64,000 bases of DNA from Serpula lacrymans var. lacrymans S7.9 (taxonomy: Eukaryota; Basidiomycota; Agaricomycetes; Boletales; Serpulaceae): assembly GCF_000218685.1 (NCBI RefSeq), contig NW_006763290.1, forward strand, positions 4,242,908 through 4,306,907. Direction: 5' to 3'. A program made the position numbers and the translations under genes. A model generated the notes under the pieces. It did no database searches. It worked only from the letters and a program-made list of their open reading frames with translations, and was not told the DNA's origin. Within the stretch, counting starts at the first letter, position 1, and every line of letters begins with the position of its first letter. Shown piece by piece: positions 22,547 through 34,562 of this stretch.

Positions 22547-22832
22547 AACTAAGTGAAACTCAGCCGCTGCCCGAGAGGCTATAGAAACAACTTTATTATT
22601 TACCTAAGTGAAACTACAATAGATGTTAGTTTAAGGTGATCTCTAATAAATGTAATGTAACATACCTCAGCCGCTGCCCAAGAGGCTATAGAAATGACTA
22701 AGGTATTTCTATACTAAACCCCCTACTACTTATAGTCAGAGGTGCTACTCGCTACAGTATAATAACTCCTAGGAGAACAATGGTGACTCCATGGAGAACA
22801 ATGGCTGCTTCGGCAGAGACCGGGTTTATCCC
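22547..22832 (-). repeat. copia-associated 3' terminal repeat (two-unit form)
   Basis: Runs directly into the end of the copia pol frame. It contains the core CAGCCGCTGCCCRAGAGGCT twice, 107 bp apart (22561 and 22668), then CCCCCTACTACTTATAGTC and GGTGACTCCATGGAGAACAA. Very similar two-unit copy at 34978; one-unit copies at 2280 and 48945. Probably the copia 3' untranslated/LTR region; exact LTR borders are not clear. Confidence 0.75.
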
Positions 22833-23790
22833 ATTTTGTCACTCCCACTCGAGTGCAACCGTAGTATAGCTTTAGAGAATTTCCAGTGTTTTTCGTGAGT
22901 GAGGGGTTTAGTGAGAATGTCAGCAACCATATCTCCTGTAGGAATATAACCAATTACTGCTTCTCCCTTTGATACTAAGTCATCTTGGATAAAATGATAT
23001 TTCTGTTGAATGTGTTTTGTGCGAGCACGGAACTGTGGATCTCGTGTAAGAATGATAGCTGCTTGATTGTCACAGTGCAATGTTGTAGGTCCATTTTGAG
23101 CATGTCCAATTTCTTCAAAAAATGTTTGAAGCCATGCAAGGTGTTGTCCAGCATTGCTCAATCCAATGTACTCTGACTCCGTGGGGGATAAAGCTACCAT
23201 GCTTTGTTTTTTGCTTGTCCAGGAGATTGCTCCTCGGATAGTGATAAAAACAAAGCCTGATGTTGATCGGGACGTGTCTGGGTCTTCAGACCAATCTGCA
23301 TCTGAATATCCATAGAAATCCATGTCCATAGAGACATCTGTGCCATCATATCGTAGTTCCATGTCCCTGGTTGCTTTCAGATATTGGAGGACACATTTTG
23401 CAGCTTCCCAGTGATGGCTCCTTGGAGCTGAGCTATGTCTGCTTAGTATTCCAACAATGTAGGCAATGTCTGGGCAGGTTCCAAGCATGGCATACATGAG
23501 GGAGCCTACAATTGAGAGGTATGACACTTGGCGCCCTTCAATATGCATCTCGTGTTGCACAATATCTTCCCCTGGAGCATTTGCAAGGAGTTTTGATCCA
23601 TGGGCCATTGGTGTCTATACTGGTTTGCAGTTTTTCATTCCAGTACGCTCCAGGACTGTGTCAATGTATTGGTGTTGCAATAGGGAGATTGTTTTGTTTG
23701 AACAATCATGTCGGATTTTTTCTATTCCAAGGATGTATTTTGCTTCTCCAAAGTCCCGCTGTTTTGTTGATAAAGTGTTTGATATGGGAT
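22826..23790 (-). pseudogene. Ty1/copia pol C-terminus (end of RT and RNase H)
   Basis: Minus-strand Ty1/copia polyprotein. From about 23790: EAKYILGIEKIRHDCSNKTI, YIDTVLERTGMKNCKPV, a stop where a Ser/Arg codon is expected (about 23625), then a clean 260-codon frame. This frame has the copia hallmarks VGSLMYAMLGTCPDIAY, DADWSEDPDTSRSTSGFVF, WTSKKQSMVALSPTESEYIG and ADILTKPL. RNase H would degrade the RNA template. Upstream RT, integrase and gag are missing. Confidence 0.92.
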
Positions 23791-24322
23791 AGCTACCAAA
23801 GCTTCTTTATCAGCGGGAGGTAATCAGGAAATTGCTCAATCCTGAATTCAACGCCAAGTTCACCCGTGCAGATGCAGTGCATCACAAATTCACAACATTT
23901 GGCAAGGCTGATAACTTCTATAGTTTCCTTAATGAACATATCTCAACCTACTTTGAATTTATGATCCCCTACCTTAAACGGTTGCATAGCACAATTTTTG
24001 ATTCTACTATGTTCCTTCCTGAGAGGTTCATTAAACTTGGCCCACCACGACTCTATTTTACAGATCTTTTGTGATGCTCTAAATGTTATACAAACTAGCA
24101 GAAAGAAATTGATACACCTGAGACAACCATTGGCAAGGCCAGAGGGATATATACCTCAATTAGATCTCTGGCACTCAAGTGATGATAGATTCAAATTCTA
24201 TGCTCTGCTTGTGGTCACACACATTGCAGGGGCGAGTAGTGGGGGGAGCATACCTAGGTATTCTGCGTGACTCAAGCCTTCCAAATCAACTTCATTGGAT
24301 GTCATGGGGACAACTTGGGCAC
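23791..24322 (+). pseudogene. unrecognised coding-like fragment
   Basis: A plus-strand frame of about 90 codons (23800-24074, including NPEFNAKFTRADAVHHKFTT) followed by more coding-like sequence in another frame to about 24270. Composition is protein-like, but I do not recognise the family. It is bounded by copia debris and a solo LTR. Confidence 0.3.
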
Positions 24323-24701
24323 TGTAACAACCAAGAGTTATTTACTCTGGCGCACACAGGAACACACTATAAAGAAGATGATGGGGAGTGGTTACCCTTT
24401 TGGCTGCAGTGAGTTAGTTGTGCTAGACAACAGGAGGACTCGCTGAGTCCTTCTCTATGTATTGCTCTTGTATATATACTAAAATACATGAGGTACTGTA
24501 CAGTTGTAAATAAAGTTCAAAGTCTGATGTTTAGCATGTGACCGGTCACATGATGAGTCTAGACACTGGTCATGTGACTATGAAAAGGTCCGAAAATGTA
24601 AAGTAAAGTAAATGGTCACATGACTGGTCATGTGATTTGGAAAATAAAAGTAGGAGTACAAAAGTGAAGCGTAAGTAGGTTCTGGTATGTTGCTAGTAAC
24701 A
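24323..24701 (-). repeat. solo LTR, family 2, minus strand
   Basis: 379 bp from TGTAACAACCAAGAG to TGCTAGTAACA, flanked by GGCAC on both sides (24318-24322 and 24702-24706). Contains the CATGTGACCGGTCACATG palindromes of the family. Confidence 0.93.
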
Positions 24702-24970
24702 GGCACTTAATGCTCTTAAGAGAAAAAAAGTGCTCTAACTGCTTACAGATCTAGCCTCCCAGACTCTGCTAGTCACAGACGCCAATGCCATGCTTCTTAA
24801 ATTGCTTTTTATCACTCATATTCCTTATTTTATTGCTCTATGTTGAATTGTGTTATTGTGGTTGTTTTCTACTTTGTATCTTCTATACTTTAACTAGCAC
24901 ATGAATGGACAACTTATAACCGTAACTGTATTGCCTCAAATAGCAAGACCCATTACAGATTCATTTTATC
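24702..24970. other. spacer
   Basis: No feature recognised between the solo LTR and the Plavaka coding region. Confidence 0.4.
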
Positions 24971-24971
24971 A

Positions 24972-27190
24972 GTGAGCATCATTATCATTCAGACTTGCAT
25001 TTTTTCTACTATATCCTTGCCTATACATTATCATTGTACATTGGTTAACAGAGATGCTCCCTATATGTGTCCTGTTGGATGTGGAAAGTCATTTGCAACA
25101 GCTCATGCTGTCAACACGCATTTTAGCTCTGCAAACAAATGCCTATGGTATTGCAAAGGAAAGTTACAATCACTCACTATCCCGCAGCCACAAAAAGATA
25201 ACAGAGAAAAAGCTAGTGGATTAGACATGCTAATAGATGATGAGCATATGGAGGAGGCAATTGGTAAAGTACCACAAAAGTTGCAAGAGGATCTTCTTTC
25301 ATTCATTCCAATCGCACATTCTGACATTATTGATGATAGGGAGAACACAGCACGCCCATCCCTTCATCAAAACTCAATTGTCCTAGACAACAGTGAAAAT
25401 GAATGTATGGAGGTGGAACATCCCACAGCTGGCAAGGTCATAAGCATGGATGGGACTTTACATCAGAGGTGGAGAAGAGAATTCATTGCAGAAAGTGGGG
25501 ATGGTGAAGACATAGAAATGGGTGAAGCTTCAGACCCTGAGTTCTTCCTGTTACAATTGATGTACCAGTACCTACTTACACTTCACTTTTTTCGTACTTT
25601 TACTTTTATTTTTCCAAGTCACATGACCAGTCATGTGACTATTTACTTTACTTTACATTTTTGACTTTTCATAGTCACATGACCAGTCATGTGACACATT
25701 ACCTAACCAGTGTCTAGGCTCACCATGTGACTGGTCACATGCTAAACATCAGACTTTAAACTTTATTTACAACTGTACAGTACCTCATGTATTTAGTATA
25801 TATACAGGAGCAATACATGGGGAAGGACTCAGTGAGTCCTCCTGTTGTCTAGCACAACAAACTTGTTGAAACCTGAGGGGTGATCCCTCCTTTCTCTCTT
25901 CTCTTTTGCTTGTCCAAGTTGTGCGCCAGAGTAAGAAACTCTTGGTTGTTACACTTCCCCTTTGCCTCGGAGATAGATTGAGGAGTAGCATGTTGGGCAA
26001 TTCAAGATGGTATAGTGCACCAGTCTTTCAATCAGCTGGTAAGTATCCCAGGTGTTGATGATTTCATGATTTTTACAAATCTTGCTTATACTATTGCCAG
26101 GTCAGGGAGAAGCTGGGGCTTTCTTACCATAATATACGTGGATTACACAACATTGTTGACTACAGCATACTGTCTAGGGCTGAATAGAAATCAACTATGA
26201 TATATTTTCCCGATGCTCCAAATGATACACACCTTATACAGTATAGAGATGTACTTTCAGCCATTAGGACTCTCTTTGGGAACCCTGCACATGCCAAACA
26301 TTTAGTTTATCGCCCAAAAAAGATTTTCATTAATGCAAGGAAAGAATTAAGGATTTATCATGAGATGTGGACAGGCAAATGGTGGCATGCTATTCAGGTG
26401 AGCATGGTTTTGTATCTCCCAATTACAGTGACTTACAGAATCTTTGGAATAGGCTTGTCTACCATCTGGGGCAGCCTTGGCTCTTGTTATCATTACAACG
26501 GACAAACCCAGCTCACACAATTCTCTAATTCTAAATTAGCCTACTATGTCTATCTCACAATTGGCAACATACCCAGAGCTATACATTGTAAGCCAAGCCA
26601 ACATGCTTGCATACTTATAGGATATCTGTCTTTTAACAAAGCCACAAGATCTCAGTTTACTGCAAAAGAGAAGTCTTCAAGGGGTTAGTGTCCTTTTCAC
26701 AAGTTGATGCAGATTATACTAGAGCCTTTGAAGGGAGCTGGTAAGGAATTTATGTCACTGGGGGAGATGGTGCTATAAGGAGAGTCCATCCTATCTTGGC
26801 TTGCTACATTGTAGATTATACAGAACAATGTTTTATGATATGTACAAAGTACGGCACATGTCCCAAATGCAAATTACCTTTTTTTGAGCTCTCAGAATCC
26901 ACTGCTGGGGAGCTACATACACAGACCTGGACTGAGGAAGTCATTCATGATGCTAAAGTCAATGCAAACTCCTTCAATCAATTTCAGGAGAGGTGCAAGG
27001 GAAGAGAGGTCTCTGGTGGTGTTTACAAGCTATTCCGGCTAAATTTCCCTCATTGCAACATTTATTCATCCATGGGTTGTACCTGGCAAGTCAGAAGAAG
27101 CCTCAAACAACATGCACCTTTGCTTTGCTTGATGATTTCTTAATTGATAACAAGGGATGTAAAACTTCTGCAATGACTTTCTATTCCAAG
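24972..27190 (+). pseudogene. Plavaka-type DNA transposase, interrupted by a solo LTR
   Basis: The N-terminal part (25040-25548) has a C2H2-like finger, CPVGCGKSFATAHAVNTHF, and an acidic linker. An LTR (25549-25953) interrupts the frame. Beyond it the catalytic region continues in pieces: CWAIQDGIVHQSFN, HLIQYRDVLSAIRTLFGNPA, IYHEMWTGKWWHAIQ, YYVYLTIGNIPRAIHCKPSQ, YGTCPKCKLPFFEL. This arrangement is that of the basidiomycete Plavaka transposases, generally placed near CACTA/EnSpm. Frame changes and a TGA near 25978 show it is dead. Both ends of the element are unclear. Confidence 0.8.
25549..25953 (+). repeat. solo LTR, family 2, inside the Plavaka transposase
   Basis: 405 bp from TGTTACAATTGATG to CTTGGTTGTTACA with CTTCC on both sides (25544-25548 and 25954-25958). 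Three near-perfect palindromes of the type TCACATGACCAGTCATGTGA lie at about 25620, 25675 and 25722. A TATA region and GGACTCAGTGAGTCCTCCTG follow. Confidence 0.95.
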
Positions 27191-27199
27191 ATATGACAG

Positions 27200-29270
27200 G
27201 TGGCAAATAGTACATTCCTGCACAAGGTCCCAGTGCATCCCTCAGTTGTAGACTTCCCAGGAACCTCAATGATATTTTCCCCCTCTAGAATAGATATCAG
27301 GAGTTCATAAGGGTGTCCCAGCAGTGGAGAAATTTGAAATATATGTGTTGACATGAATTTGCACACCAACTCGGCTGTCACCCTTCCCTGGGGTCTCTAG
27401 CATTGTTCTGCCCGACTTGCCCTTAGCCAGGTATCAATGTCTCGCTTGATTAGAAGCAAAAACCCTGCTGTATTACTTGAGAACTTTTGTCATGGACAAA
27501 AACTTTAACGCAGAGCGCATGAAGTCAAAGAACCCCCATGATGATGTTCAATTGGCCAATGAAATAGCATTCTTGACAGAAAACCAACTGTACATGGAGC
27601 ACTTCAAAATTGCCAAAGAAAATAAAGTGGGGTCTACTTGTAATGACCACAAAGCTGTAAAACTGGCAAACAAGGACTGGCAGCACCTTGATGCTACCGG
27701 GATTGGTGCTACTGCCTACACCTGGCACAGAGTATTGTGCTGTAGTGGATTTTCAGAAAGGTGAATAGTGAGTGGTCCACAAATCTGAGATCACAGCAAT
27801 TGCTCACTCTTTATACCTAAATAAACATGGACTATTCCCTGTGTCAGGCCTTATCTTCATTGACTGGGATCAACTCAGTCATAGTCCTCTACAATATAAT
27901 ATACCAATACGGTAAACACTTCTCAAAGAGGGTCCTTGAAAGTCCCTATTTTCAGGTCCCCAGTGGTGTATCCATGTACAAGGGCATTGAATTATTTCAT
28001 GTGCATAAACATCAAGACATCTGCTTCCCAAGATATGCCCCTAACTTCATCCCCAGGGCCAAGAAACACTTTGGGCTCCCCTCAATGAAGACTCTTGAAG
28101 CACCTGGGCTATAAGCAAGTCACATAGGCAAGAAGTATTGGATGATTACATGAGTGATTCTAATTAGAAGAAGCTTATATGAATGAGTAGATCCCGGGCT
28201 TTTGTGACTAAGTGCATGCCTAGTCCTGGTGCTTTGCAAGAAGTTCAAAAAGGTTCAACAAGGCTTGCCATCAAGCAAGCTTGCATTCAAAAACATTACT
28301 TCCACTACAGACTCTAAGAACACAGAGGCTTGGATTGCCCAGGAAAAAAAGGCATAGCAAAACCGGCTGCATGAAGAAGACACCATGGATATTTATGATG
28401 TCTATAGCAAAATTACCCAGAAAAGCAGAAATCCAGCTGCATTTATCACAACAAGAAACAAGAAATAGAGTGGTCCAAGGAACCGCTGCTTGGTTATTGG
28501 TGGGTCTGAAGTTGGAAGAGACTGAGTTAGTCCCCGGGCCCCCAGGATCCCGGGAATACATACTTTTTGAATACTGATTAACTCTACCTAACAGGATATA
28601 GCTGCAGATGTATGCAAAACAAATCAAAAAGGAAAACTGGAGTTAGAGGAAAGGTGTCAACACCTGCTCTCCCGTATAGATGCTTTCAACCTCAAGGTTG
28701 AAAGGTATCTAGGTGATATCAATTTTGTTGAGTTTCTTGAGAAGGTCCTGGGGTGGCCAAACTGTGATAAAGACAATAATGCAGAAGACATGGATCTGTT
28801 TGACCTCCTGGGTTCCTTTGATGGCGATGATGAGTCCATTGAGAGGAAAAAATTGGTGTTACCCTTTAACTTAGGAAAAGGCACTTGCAAAATCAAAGGC
28901 CTACACCATCTAGTAACTAAGGAGCTTACACTCCGGGAAGGTCAGGCCAACGATACCTTGCATCAGATATGTATTCTACTGGTCAAAATTTATATCTGTT
29001 CAGGACAAATGTGAGAGTGGCCCAGGGCTCTCAAAAGAAAAAGTTGAAGGCTTGGGCAGAGGTTACCAACATGGAAGCTGATGTCAAAGTCCACTCAGCC
29101 ATATATAAGAAAGACCAGCATGCAATCATATATCTTTGGTTCCGGGCAGAAATATGACAAAAATATCAAGAGCTTAAACCAGACCACCTCAAGACAAGTA
29201 ACCAGCTTATAAATCCCAATGCAACTGGACTCCACAACACTGCATTGCCATGGTTTTGAAGCATGATTCT
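27200..29270 (+). pseudogene. KDZ (Kyakuja-Dileera-Zisupton) transposase relic
   Basis: Read in shifting plus-strand frames, the region gives the characteristic order of a KDZ transposase: a CPTCPQPGIN-type cysteine segment (about 27410), an NHRAV-like NDHKAVKLANKD, VVDFQKGE, MDYSLCQALSSL, IIYQYGKHFSKRV, and GIELFHVHKHQDICFPRYAP (27960-28050). Further on come EAWIAQEKKA, MDIYDVYSKI, RYLGDINFVEFLEKVLGWP, LTLREGQANDTLHQICI, KKKLKAWAEV and NPNATGLHNTALPWF. Many frameshifts and stops. KDZ elements are abundant in Agaricomycetes. Confidence 0.82.
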
Positions 29271-31179
29271 GAAAGGTGACACCTCCCAACAGACCTGGAT
29301 GTCTGAATGTATGTGCCCCAGCCTGGTCACGGTTTCATGGTATCAAACAGCTAACATTTAGTATTAAAATACAGTTTACTGGGTTCATAAAAGCCATGTA
29401 CAATAGATGGATAGAGAAGACATTCTGGTGCATCTCAAGATGAAGTAGACAGTTCAGTACTTTCAACATCAAACTAAGTGTTGCAATGGTTTTTGAGATG
29501 CCAATGAAATGGAGGCTAAACCCAGTCATGTAGCATATGCATAGAGGCAAATCAGGATGTGGAACCATGTCTCAGAACAGGCAAAAGACTCATTCCAGAG
29601 GCTAGGCATAGTGGTTTGAGGAATAACTAGAACAGAGGACCAATGAATAATACCACAATTTAATAGATACCCGGGGTCCATTATACTATGTAATAGTAGT
29701 CCAGTATTCCCGGGCTTTGTAGCAGTTAAGTACTCCCAAGCTTTGTAGTAATACAAAATTCCCGGGCTTCTACTAGCTCCTAGTATCCAACTACAGTGTG
29801 CCCGGGTTTCACCCTTTTTATTGAGCAATCTACTATGAAAAGCTACAAACTTGCAGCACTGATGTACCCAGATCAAGGCAGTTCTGCTGTTATTCCACAT
29901 TTATAACTGCATAACATGATCATGTGAAGGTCCTGACCATCCCGGGGTCTTCACCCTGCATATTGTATGTATATACTCCCTCATGTAATATGCAAAACAT
30001 ATTCTCTCGCCGCTGCAGGGTGAAACCCCATGATTCAGCAACTTTGCACTAAATGCAGCTATAGTCCCACTATGAAACTTGAAGCAAAAACTTGCCCCGG
30101 TGAGCTCCAGAATGGCCTCACCATAGTCTCCTATGCTTGCCAACATGTTATACCACTCTGCTTTGGAGAGACAATCCCCGTGTACTCGTGTCTCCTGGTT
30201 GCTGATGATAGATAGCACATTGAAGACTGAGCTCCATGACTTGAGTACTGTCACATTATCCATATGGTCCTCAACCCGTACCAGCGCCTCCCGGTGTCAA
30301 TGATGAGAACTGTTGTTATAAAACCACACACAAAAACAAACTAACACACAATCCTCCCAGATTCCATGGAACTTGTTTATGGGCTTTGCCTCCTAGAACA
30401 GTGGGTGCTCTGGTTGTTCGTGAGGTGGTATGTATAAGGATCCTTCGAAGTAAAACCCAGAGATGTATGGGTGTGGGTTTTGAGGAGGAGGGATAGTTGG
30501 AATATAGAAAGATAGGGGCTTTGTGGTGAGTATAGATGAGCACTACCTTGCTAATTGTAGCACAAGGTAGGTTTGAGAACGACAATATGATGAGGTTCCC
30601 AGTGATAGCAGGCTCCTGACGCACAGACTGTAGTGCTCAGAAGGACTCTAATTGAAAGGGATGACAATGACTTCAAAAGTGGGAAGTGACGATAACAGCA
30701 GTTGACAGTGGTAGCAGTGGGAAGTGTTGTGACCACACTGGATCACAAGCAGCAGAGTAGTGAACTTGAAATTAGAGAAAAAGTCTGGAATGGAGTTCTT
30801 GTTGTTTTTTACAAGGTAAAATACAAGGGTTTATATAGTAAAAGAAAAGTAGGCTATGCACAGTATAGCTGTGCAAAAAAAATGAGAAAGAACATGAAGG
30901 AAGGAATGTATGCTGACGAATCCTGCGTAGGTAGTACAGGATAAGATTGTCAAAAAAGGAAAAGAAAGGGATAGAACAATGAATGCTGTGAGTAATGTCA
31001 CAGGTTTGTACAGCCATAAAGTAAAGTCCAATAGCAAAAAGAGAGCAGGAAAATCATGATGTCATGGGAAGATACAGGTAAAAAAAGAGCAAGGCAAAAC
31101 ACTATCAGTATCAACACAGTTCCTTTATTGTCAGTCAGGCATTCTAAAAAAATATGTGTCCATAAAAATGATTCAAAAA
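29271..31179. other. spacer with degenerate CCCGGGCTT repeats
   Basis: No supported gene. 29700-29815 has several degenerate CCCGGGCTTTGTAG-like units about 30-40 bp apart. 29940-30030 has an imperfect inverted repeat built on GGTCTTCACCCTGC and GCAGGGTGAAACCCC. Open frames here (up to 124 codons) lack recognisable domains. Confidence 0.45.
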
Positions 31180-31887
31180 TCAAAAATAATCACACTGTAA
31201 ATGAATGTTCTGCTGAAAAAAAAGAAACTGGAGCCACCGGTCCACCACCTGGTCCAAATCCGACAGTTCCATGGCCTTACCAATGGACTGGTTGTGTTGG
31301 ACCACCTGATCAAACGAGGGAGGGAGAGGAGTAGTTCTAATTTGGAACAAGTGAGTCCCAGGCAGCGTGTGGTAGGTGTAGCTGTAGCAAAGACAATGGA
31401 CAAAAGATAAGTGTACCCAAGTAAATGGGACAGCGATGAACATGGGTGATGCAAGGGGATGAACCTTTTCCAGCTCAAAAACTACCCACCCACGCTCCAA
31501 CCAGGCAAGACGAGCGACCGATGTTTTGATAGTATATAATAGCAGATTGATGTCATGAAGATGGACCTGTTGCCCTATTTGGACCGGCCGCCGGGGCTTT
31601 GCTGATATCAGCAGTGGCACGTGGTAGTCAACGGATTGGCGACGGAAGTGGATAGGAAGTGGTGACATCAGAAATGGTGGGGGTGCAAATAAGATAAGGA
31701 GGAGGAGGGTGGAGGTGACGAAAAAGTGGATTAGAATGGGGATCCAGAAATGACCGTCAGGTGAGAATAAAAAGGAGAGGAAGGGGCCCATGGTGGGGCT
31801 GGGCAAAGGAAGGGGAGTAAGGGACAAAAGCGAGGGCGCAATGCAATGTGTAGCCAGTGGCGACGCGAAAATTTGCCAAAATGCCAA
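31180..31887 (-). CDS. unrecognised 235-codon ORF, doubtful
   Basis: The longest uninterrupted frame in an otherwise gene-poor stretch. It is rich in Leu, Pro and Phe near the N-terminus, with a hydrophobic segment at about residues 45-70 that could cross a membrane. The rest is ordinary and has no motif I recognise. It could be a real lineage-specific gene or a chance frame in pyrimidine-rich DNA. Confidence 0.25.
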   Translation of the reverse strand: MAFWQIFASPLATHCIAPSLLSLTPLPLPSPTMGPFLSFLFSPDGHFWIPILIHFFVTSTLLLLILFAPPPFLMSPLPIHFRRQSVDYHVPLLISAKPRRPVQIGQQVHLHDINLLLYTIKTSVARLAWLERGWVVFELEKVHPLASPMFIAVPFTWVHLSFVHCLCYSYTYHTLPGTHLFQIRTTPLPPSFDQVVQHNQSIGKAMELSDLDQVVDRWLQFLFFQQNIHLQCDYF

Positions 31888-32157
31888 AATGCAGAAAGTA
31901 CCGAATGGAAAAGCAAAGGTGAGCGTGACTGGATTGCCTAATAGAGGTGGTGCTGATCAGCCACAAGTTCGAAAAAGGCAATATTAATTACTATTCCACG
32001 TGGCACTGTGCCTGTGTGGCGCAAAGGTGAGTCTTTTTGAATATTTGCTTTGTTATTGACACCTGTCCATGCTACCAATCAACTTTGGTGCATGACAACG
32101 CACCTCGTTTATCTTGGGCGATCTTGTGATTGATGGCATGAATAGCATCAAAGGCCC
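31888..32157. other. spacer
   Basis: Nothing recognised. Confidence 0.4.
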
Positions 32158-32720
32158 TTAACCAAGATGTAACAACGGAAGCTTGGAATTGAGGTTCCAC
32201 AATCTTGAATTAGTTGCAACCATTGAATTCATCATCTGATTCATCACTTGACATTCCATTGGGTCCCAACTGTTGGAGGATTTTGACGTGACAGTGAAAT
32301 GCACCTTGGAACATATTGTCTGTGGCAACGTCCAGCCAATGGTGAAAATGAAAAAACTTCCCATATGTTAATAAATTATCCCTCATATTTTTAAAAAAAT
32401 TGAATGTACTGAATGCTTCTGTTGCATGCAATTTTCATGCACCACGTGTAGCTTCTTCTCTTGAGCTGATTTAGACAGTCTTTCCCATTTTGCCTTAAGG
32501 CCCTTGACATGCATATGAAACTGGTGCATGATGGTTTGCAGTGCCACATATGTTTTATCAATGCCATGAAATGAAAAAAAGTCATCTGCAAACACATGTG
32601 CCGCAAACTTATTCCATGGGCTCCTGGGTCCAGAGACAATGTCAATACGTAAGTGGTCCACAGTACAGCAAACAAGACAGGCAAGGCCCTTTTCCATGCT
32701 GGCCTTCTATGTTGCCGCAA
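32158..32720 (-). pseudogene. fragment of a dispersed basidiomycete ORF with a GMSSDESD motif
   Basis: Reading on the minus strand with frame changes gives a charged helix (KGLKAKWERLSKSAQEKKLH), then a segment ending in LGPNGMSSDESDDEF. The GMSSDESD-type motif is, from memory, common in repeat-associated hypothetical proteins of Agaricomycetes. Function unknown. At least two frameshifts. Confidence 0.4.
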
Positions 32721-32960
32721 AAAGTTTCAACTCCACTGTAGTTACCATCAAAGTGAGTTTGGACGTGCCAAGAAGCCTGTTGATGTGAGATGCAACTGCA
32801 TGCTGTTACCAATATTAGCATTTGTAATCATAAAGTATGTATAAAAATACAGCAATTATTTTTGAGATATCTGGTTGGCAGACAGGATGCCTAGTAAGCT
32901 TAAAATTGAGCTTTGAACAAAACACATCGAGACCAGCAGGTTCTTCTTGCAAAGTGCAAT
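32721..32960. other. spacer
   Basis: Nothing recognised. Confidence 0.35.
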
Positions 32961-33329
32961 CTACACCAAACCCCTCAACTGCTTTTTTGAAGTTGTTGGG
33001 GTAGACTCCTTCACCAGATTGTTTTCTCTTGAGGGACTATCCTCCGCCACTTGGTTGTTCCCATCATTTTCATCATCAGCGTCCATATCCTCTTCCATAT
33101 CCACCTCCTTCTGTATCACCTTGTTGGCGTCCATATCCTCCTCCATATCTATCTCCTCCCCCATCTTCATCTCCTTGTCATGGTCAGCCTCATTAGCATG
33201 GTTGGTGGGTTCACTTTGAGTGTATTCATTGGGACTAGTATTGGGTCCGCAGGGTGGTGCAAAAAGGCCGGAGGCTGACACGTCATCTTGATGACCAGCA
33301 GATACAGACCTTACATGGAGGGATTGCAA
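32961..33329 (-). CDS. short acidic repeat ORF, doubtful
   Basis: 122 codons, strongly Asp/Glu/Met-rich, with the imperfect repeats EEIDMEEDMDA and KEVDMEEDMDA around residues 55-80. No domain. It may be an exon of a decayed repeat-borne protein. Confidence 0.25.
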   Translation of the reverse strand: MQSLHVRSVSAGHQDDVSASGLFAPPCGPNTSPNEYTQSEPTNHANEADHDKEMKMGEEIDMEEDMDANKVIQKEVDMEEDMDADDENDGNNQVAEDSPSRENNLVKESTPTTSKKQLRGLV

Positions 33330-34217
33330 TAACTACCAACAGTAGTAAATTCAGGAAAAGGAGGCTGCGTGGAGGGTGGTTTCTTGGGGATTGGTCATAG
33401 TGTTTGATCCTCGTGATGTTCCACAGAAAGTTCAATAGGGAAAAAGAGGGGGGTGCAGATGGTGGGGAGTGAATGATCATATCTTCATGGAGTGGGTGTT
33501 TCCTTGACATTTCCCAGAGGTTGTTTGGTGCATATTGGTGAGCTAATAGTTGGCAGCGGCATAGCAGGTGTTGTAGGAGCAGGTACTTTCTCCTCCGGAA
33601 TATCTAGATAATGAAGAAATTAATAGTCAACAGTTGGGAGATGAGATGAGAAGAAAACATACTGAATGCTATGGCGGAGGATGGAGCTTTCGAGATGACC
33701 AGGGAGAATATCTATCTTTGTGCTTGGGATAATGGTCGGCCATGCATGATGTAGCGGATGTTTTGGAAGGGGATAGTTTCTCTTGCAAGATGTCTGAATA
33801 AACCATGATAGATACATCTAATAGAATAAAATACCTACAAGATGCTGCGTGGAGGATAGGATCCGGCTGGTATTGCAAGCTCGAGTCTGCTGCAACAGCA
33901 AGTTTGTAGAGGTGGGATCGGACAGACTGGCTGTGCAGAGATCTGGTGGTGGTTGGTTGTGAATGTATGTTTGAAGGCTCACATGCACTTGGAGGAGAAA
34001 GGCTGGGATTTGGAGAGCCATGTGCAGAATACATTAGGTATCCCTGAGAATTTGCAACTTGGGCTGCGGTCTCCAAGTGATCTGGTTGACATTGAGATAA
34101 ATGCTGGATTGAAGCTCACCAGATTTCCCTTTGTTTGTGGAGCTTAGTTCTCGCATTTCCTGGCTTTGGTTTGCATCTAATATTATATGGTTAGTGTGAG
34201 ACTACATACATCAACAC
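33330..34217. other. spacer with weak minus-strand frames
   Basis: Frames of 65-135 codons on the minus strand (33669-34076 longest) without recognisable domains. Confidence 0.35.
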
Positions 34218-34562
34218 TTGCACTTACGCGTAGACGAATACGAAGTAGAAAGTATAGTTGCATCTAGACCAACCAAACTGAGAGGCACTAAGCTCAACTA
34301 CGTGGTCCACTGGCATGGCTATCCAGTCTCAGAGTGTACTTGGGAACCCGACACCAACCTTACACATATCTCCAATTTACTTGCAACTTTCCACAAAACG
34401 CATCTCACCACCCCTTGCATCATCACCGCTTCTCTTCACTTCCGTCCTTACAAAAATTACATCGCGACTTCTAAATCTCCGATGCTTTTTAATTAGATTA
34501 CCAACAAGTTCCAATGTGCCGCTTCCGGACTCATGAGGACACAAATCTTATAAAAGGGGAGC
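34218..34562 (+). pseudogene. orphan gypsy chromodomain and polypurine tract
   Basis: VDEYEVESIVASRPTKLRG followed by YVVHWHGYPVSECTWEPD is a chromodomain of the type that ends chromovirus integrases, where it directs insertion to marked chromatin. The tail continues in another frame to a purine tract, AAAAGGGGAGC, at about 34552-34562. No integrase lies upstream, so this is the 3' scrap of another gypsy element. Confidence 0.7.

Noticed and set aside
29940..30030. microRNA-like hairpin from GGTCTTCACCCTGC and GCAGGGTGAAACCCC
   Set aside because: The pairing is short with a loop of about 60 nt and there is no second line of evidence.
31180..31887. A confident membrane-protein gene
   Set aside because: A single 235-codon frame in pyrimidine-rich DNA with no family resemblance; kept only as doubtful.
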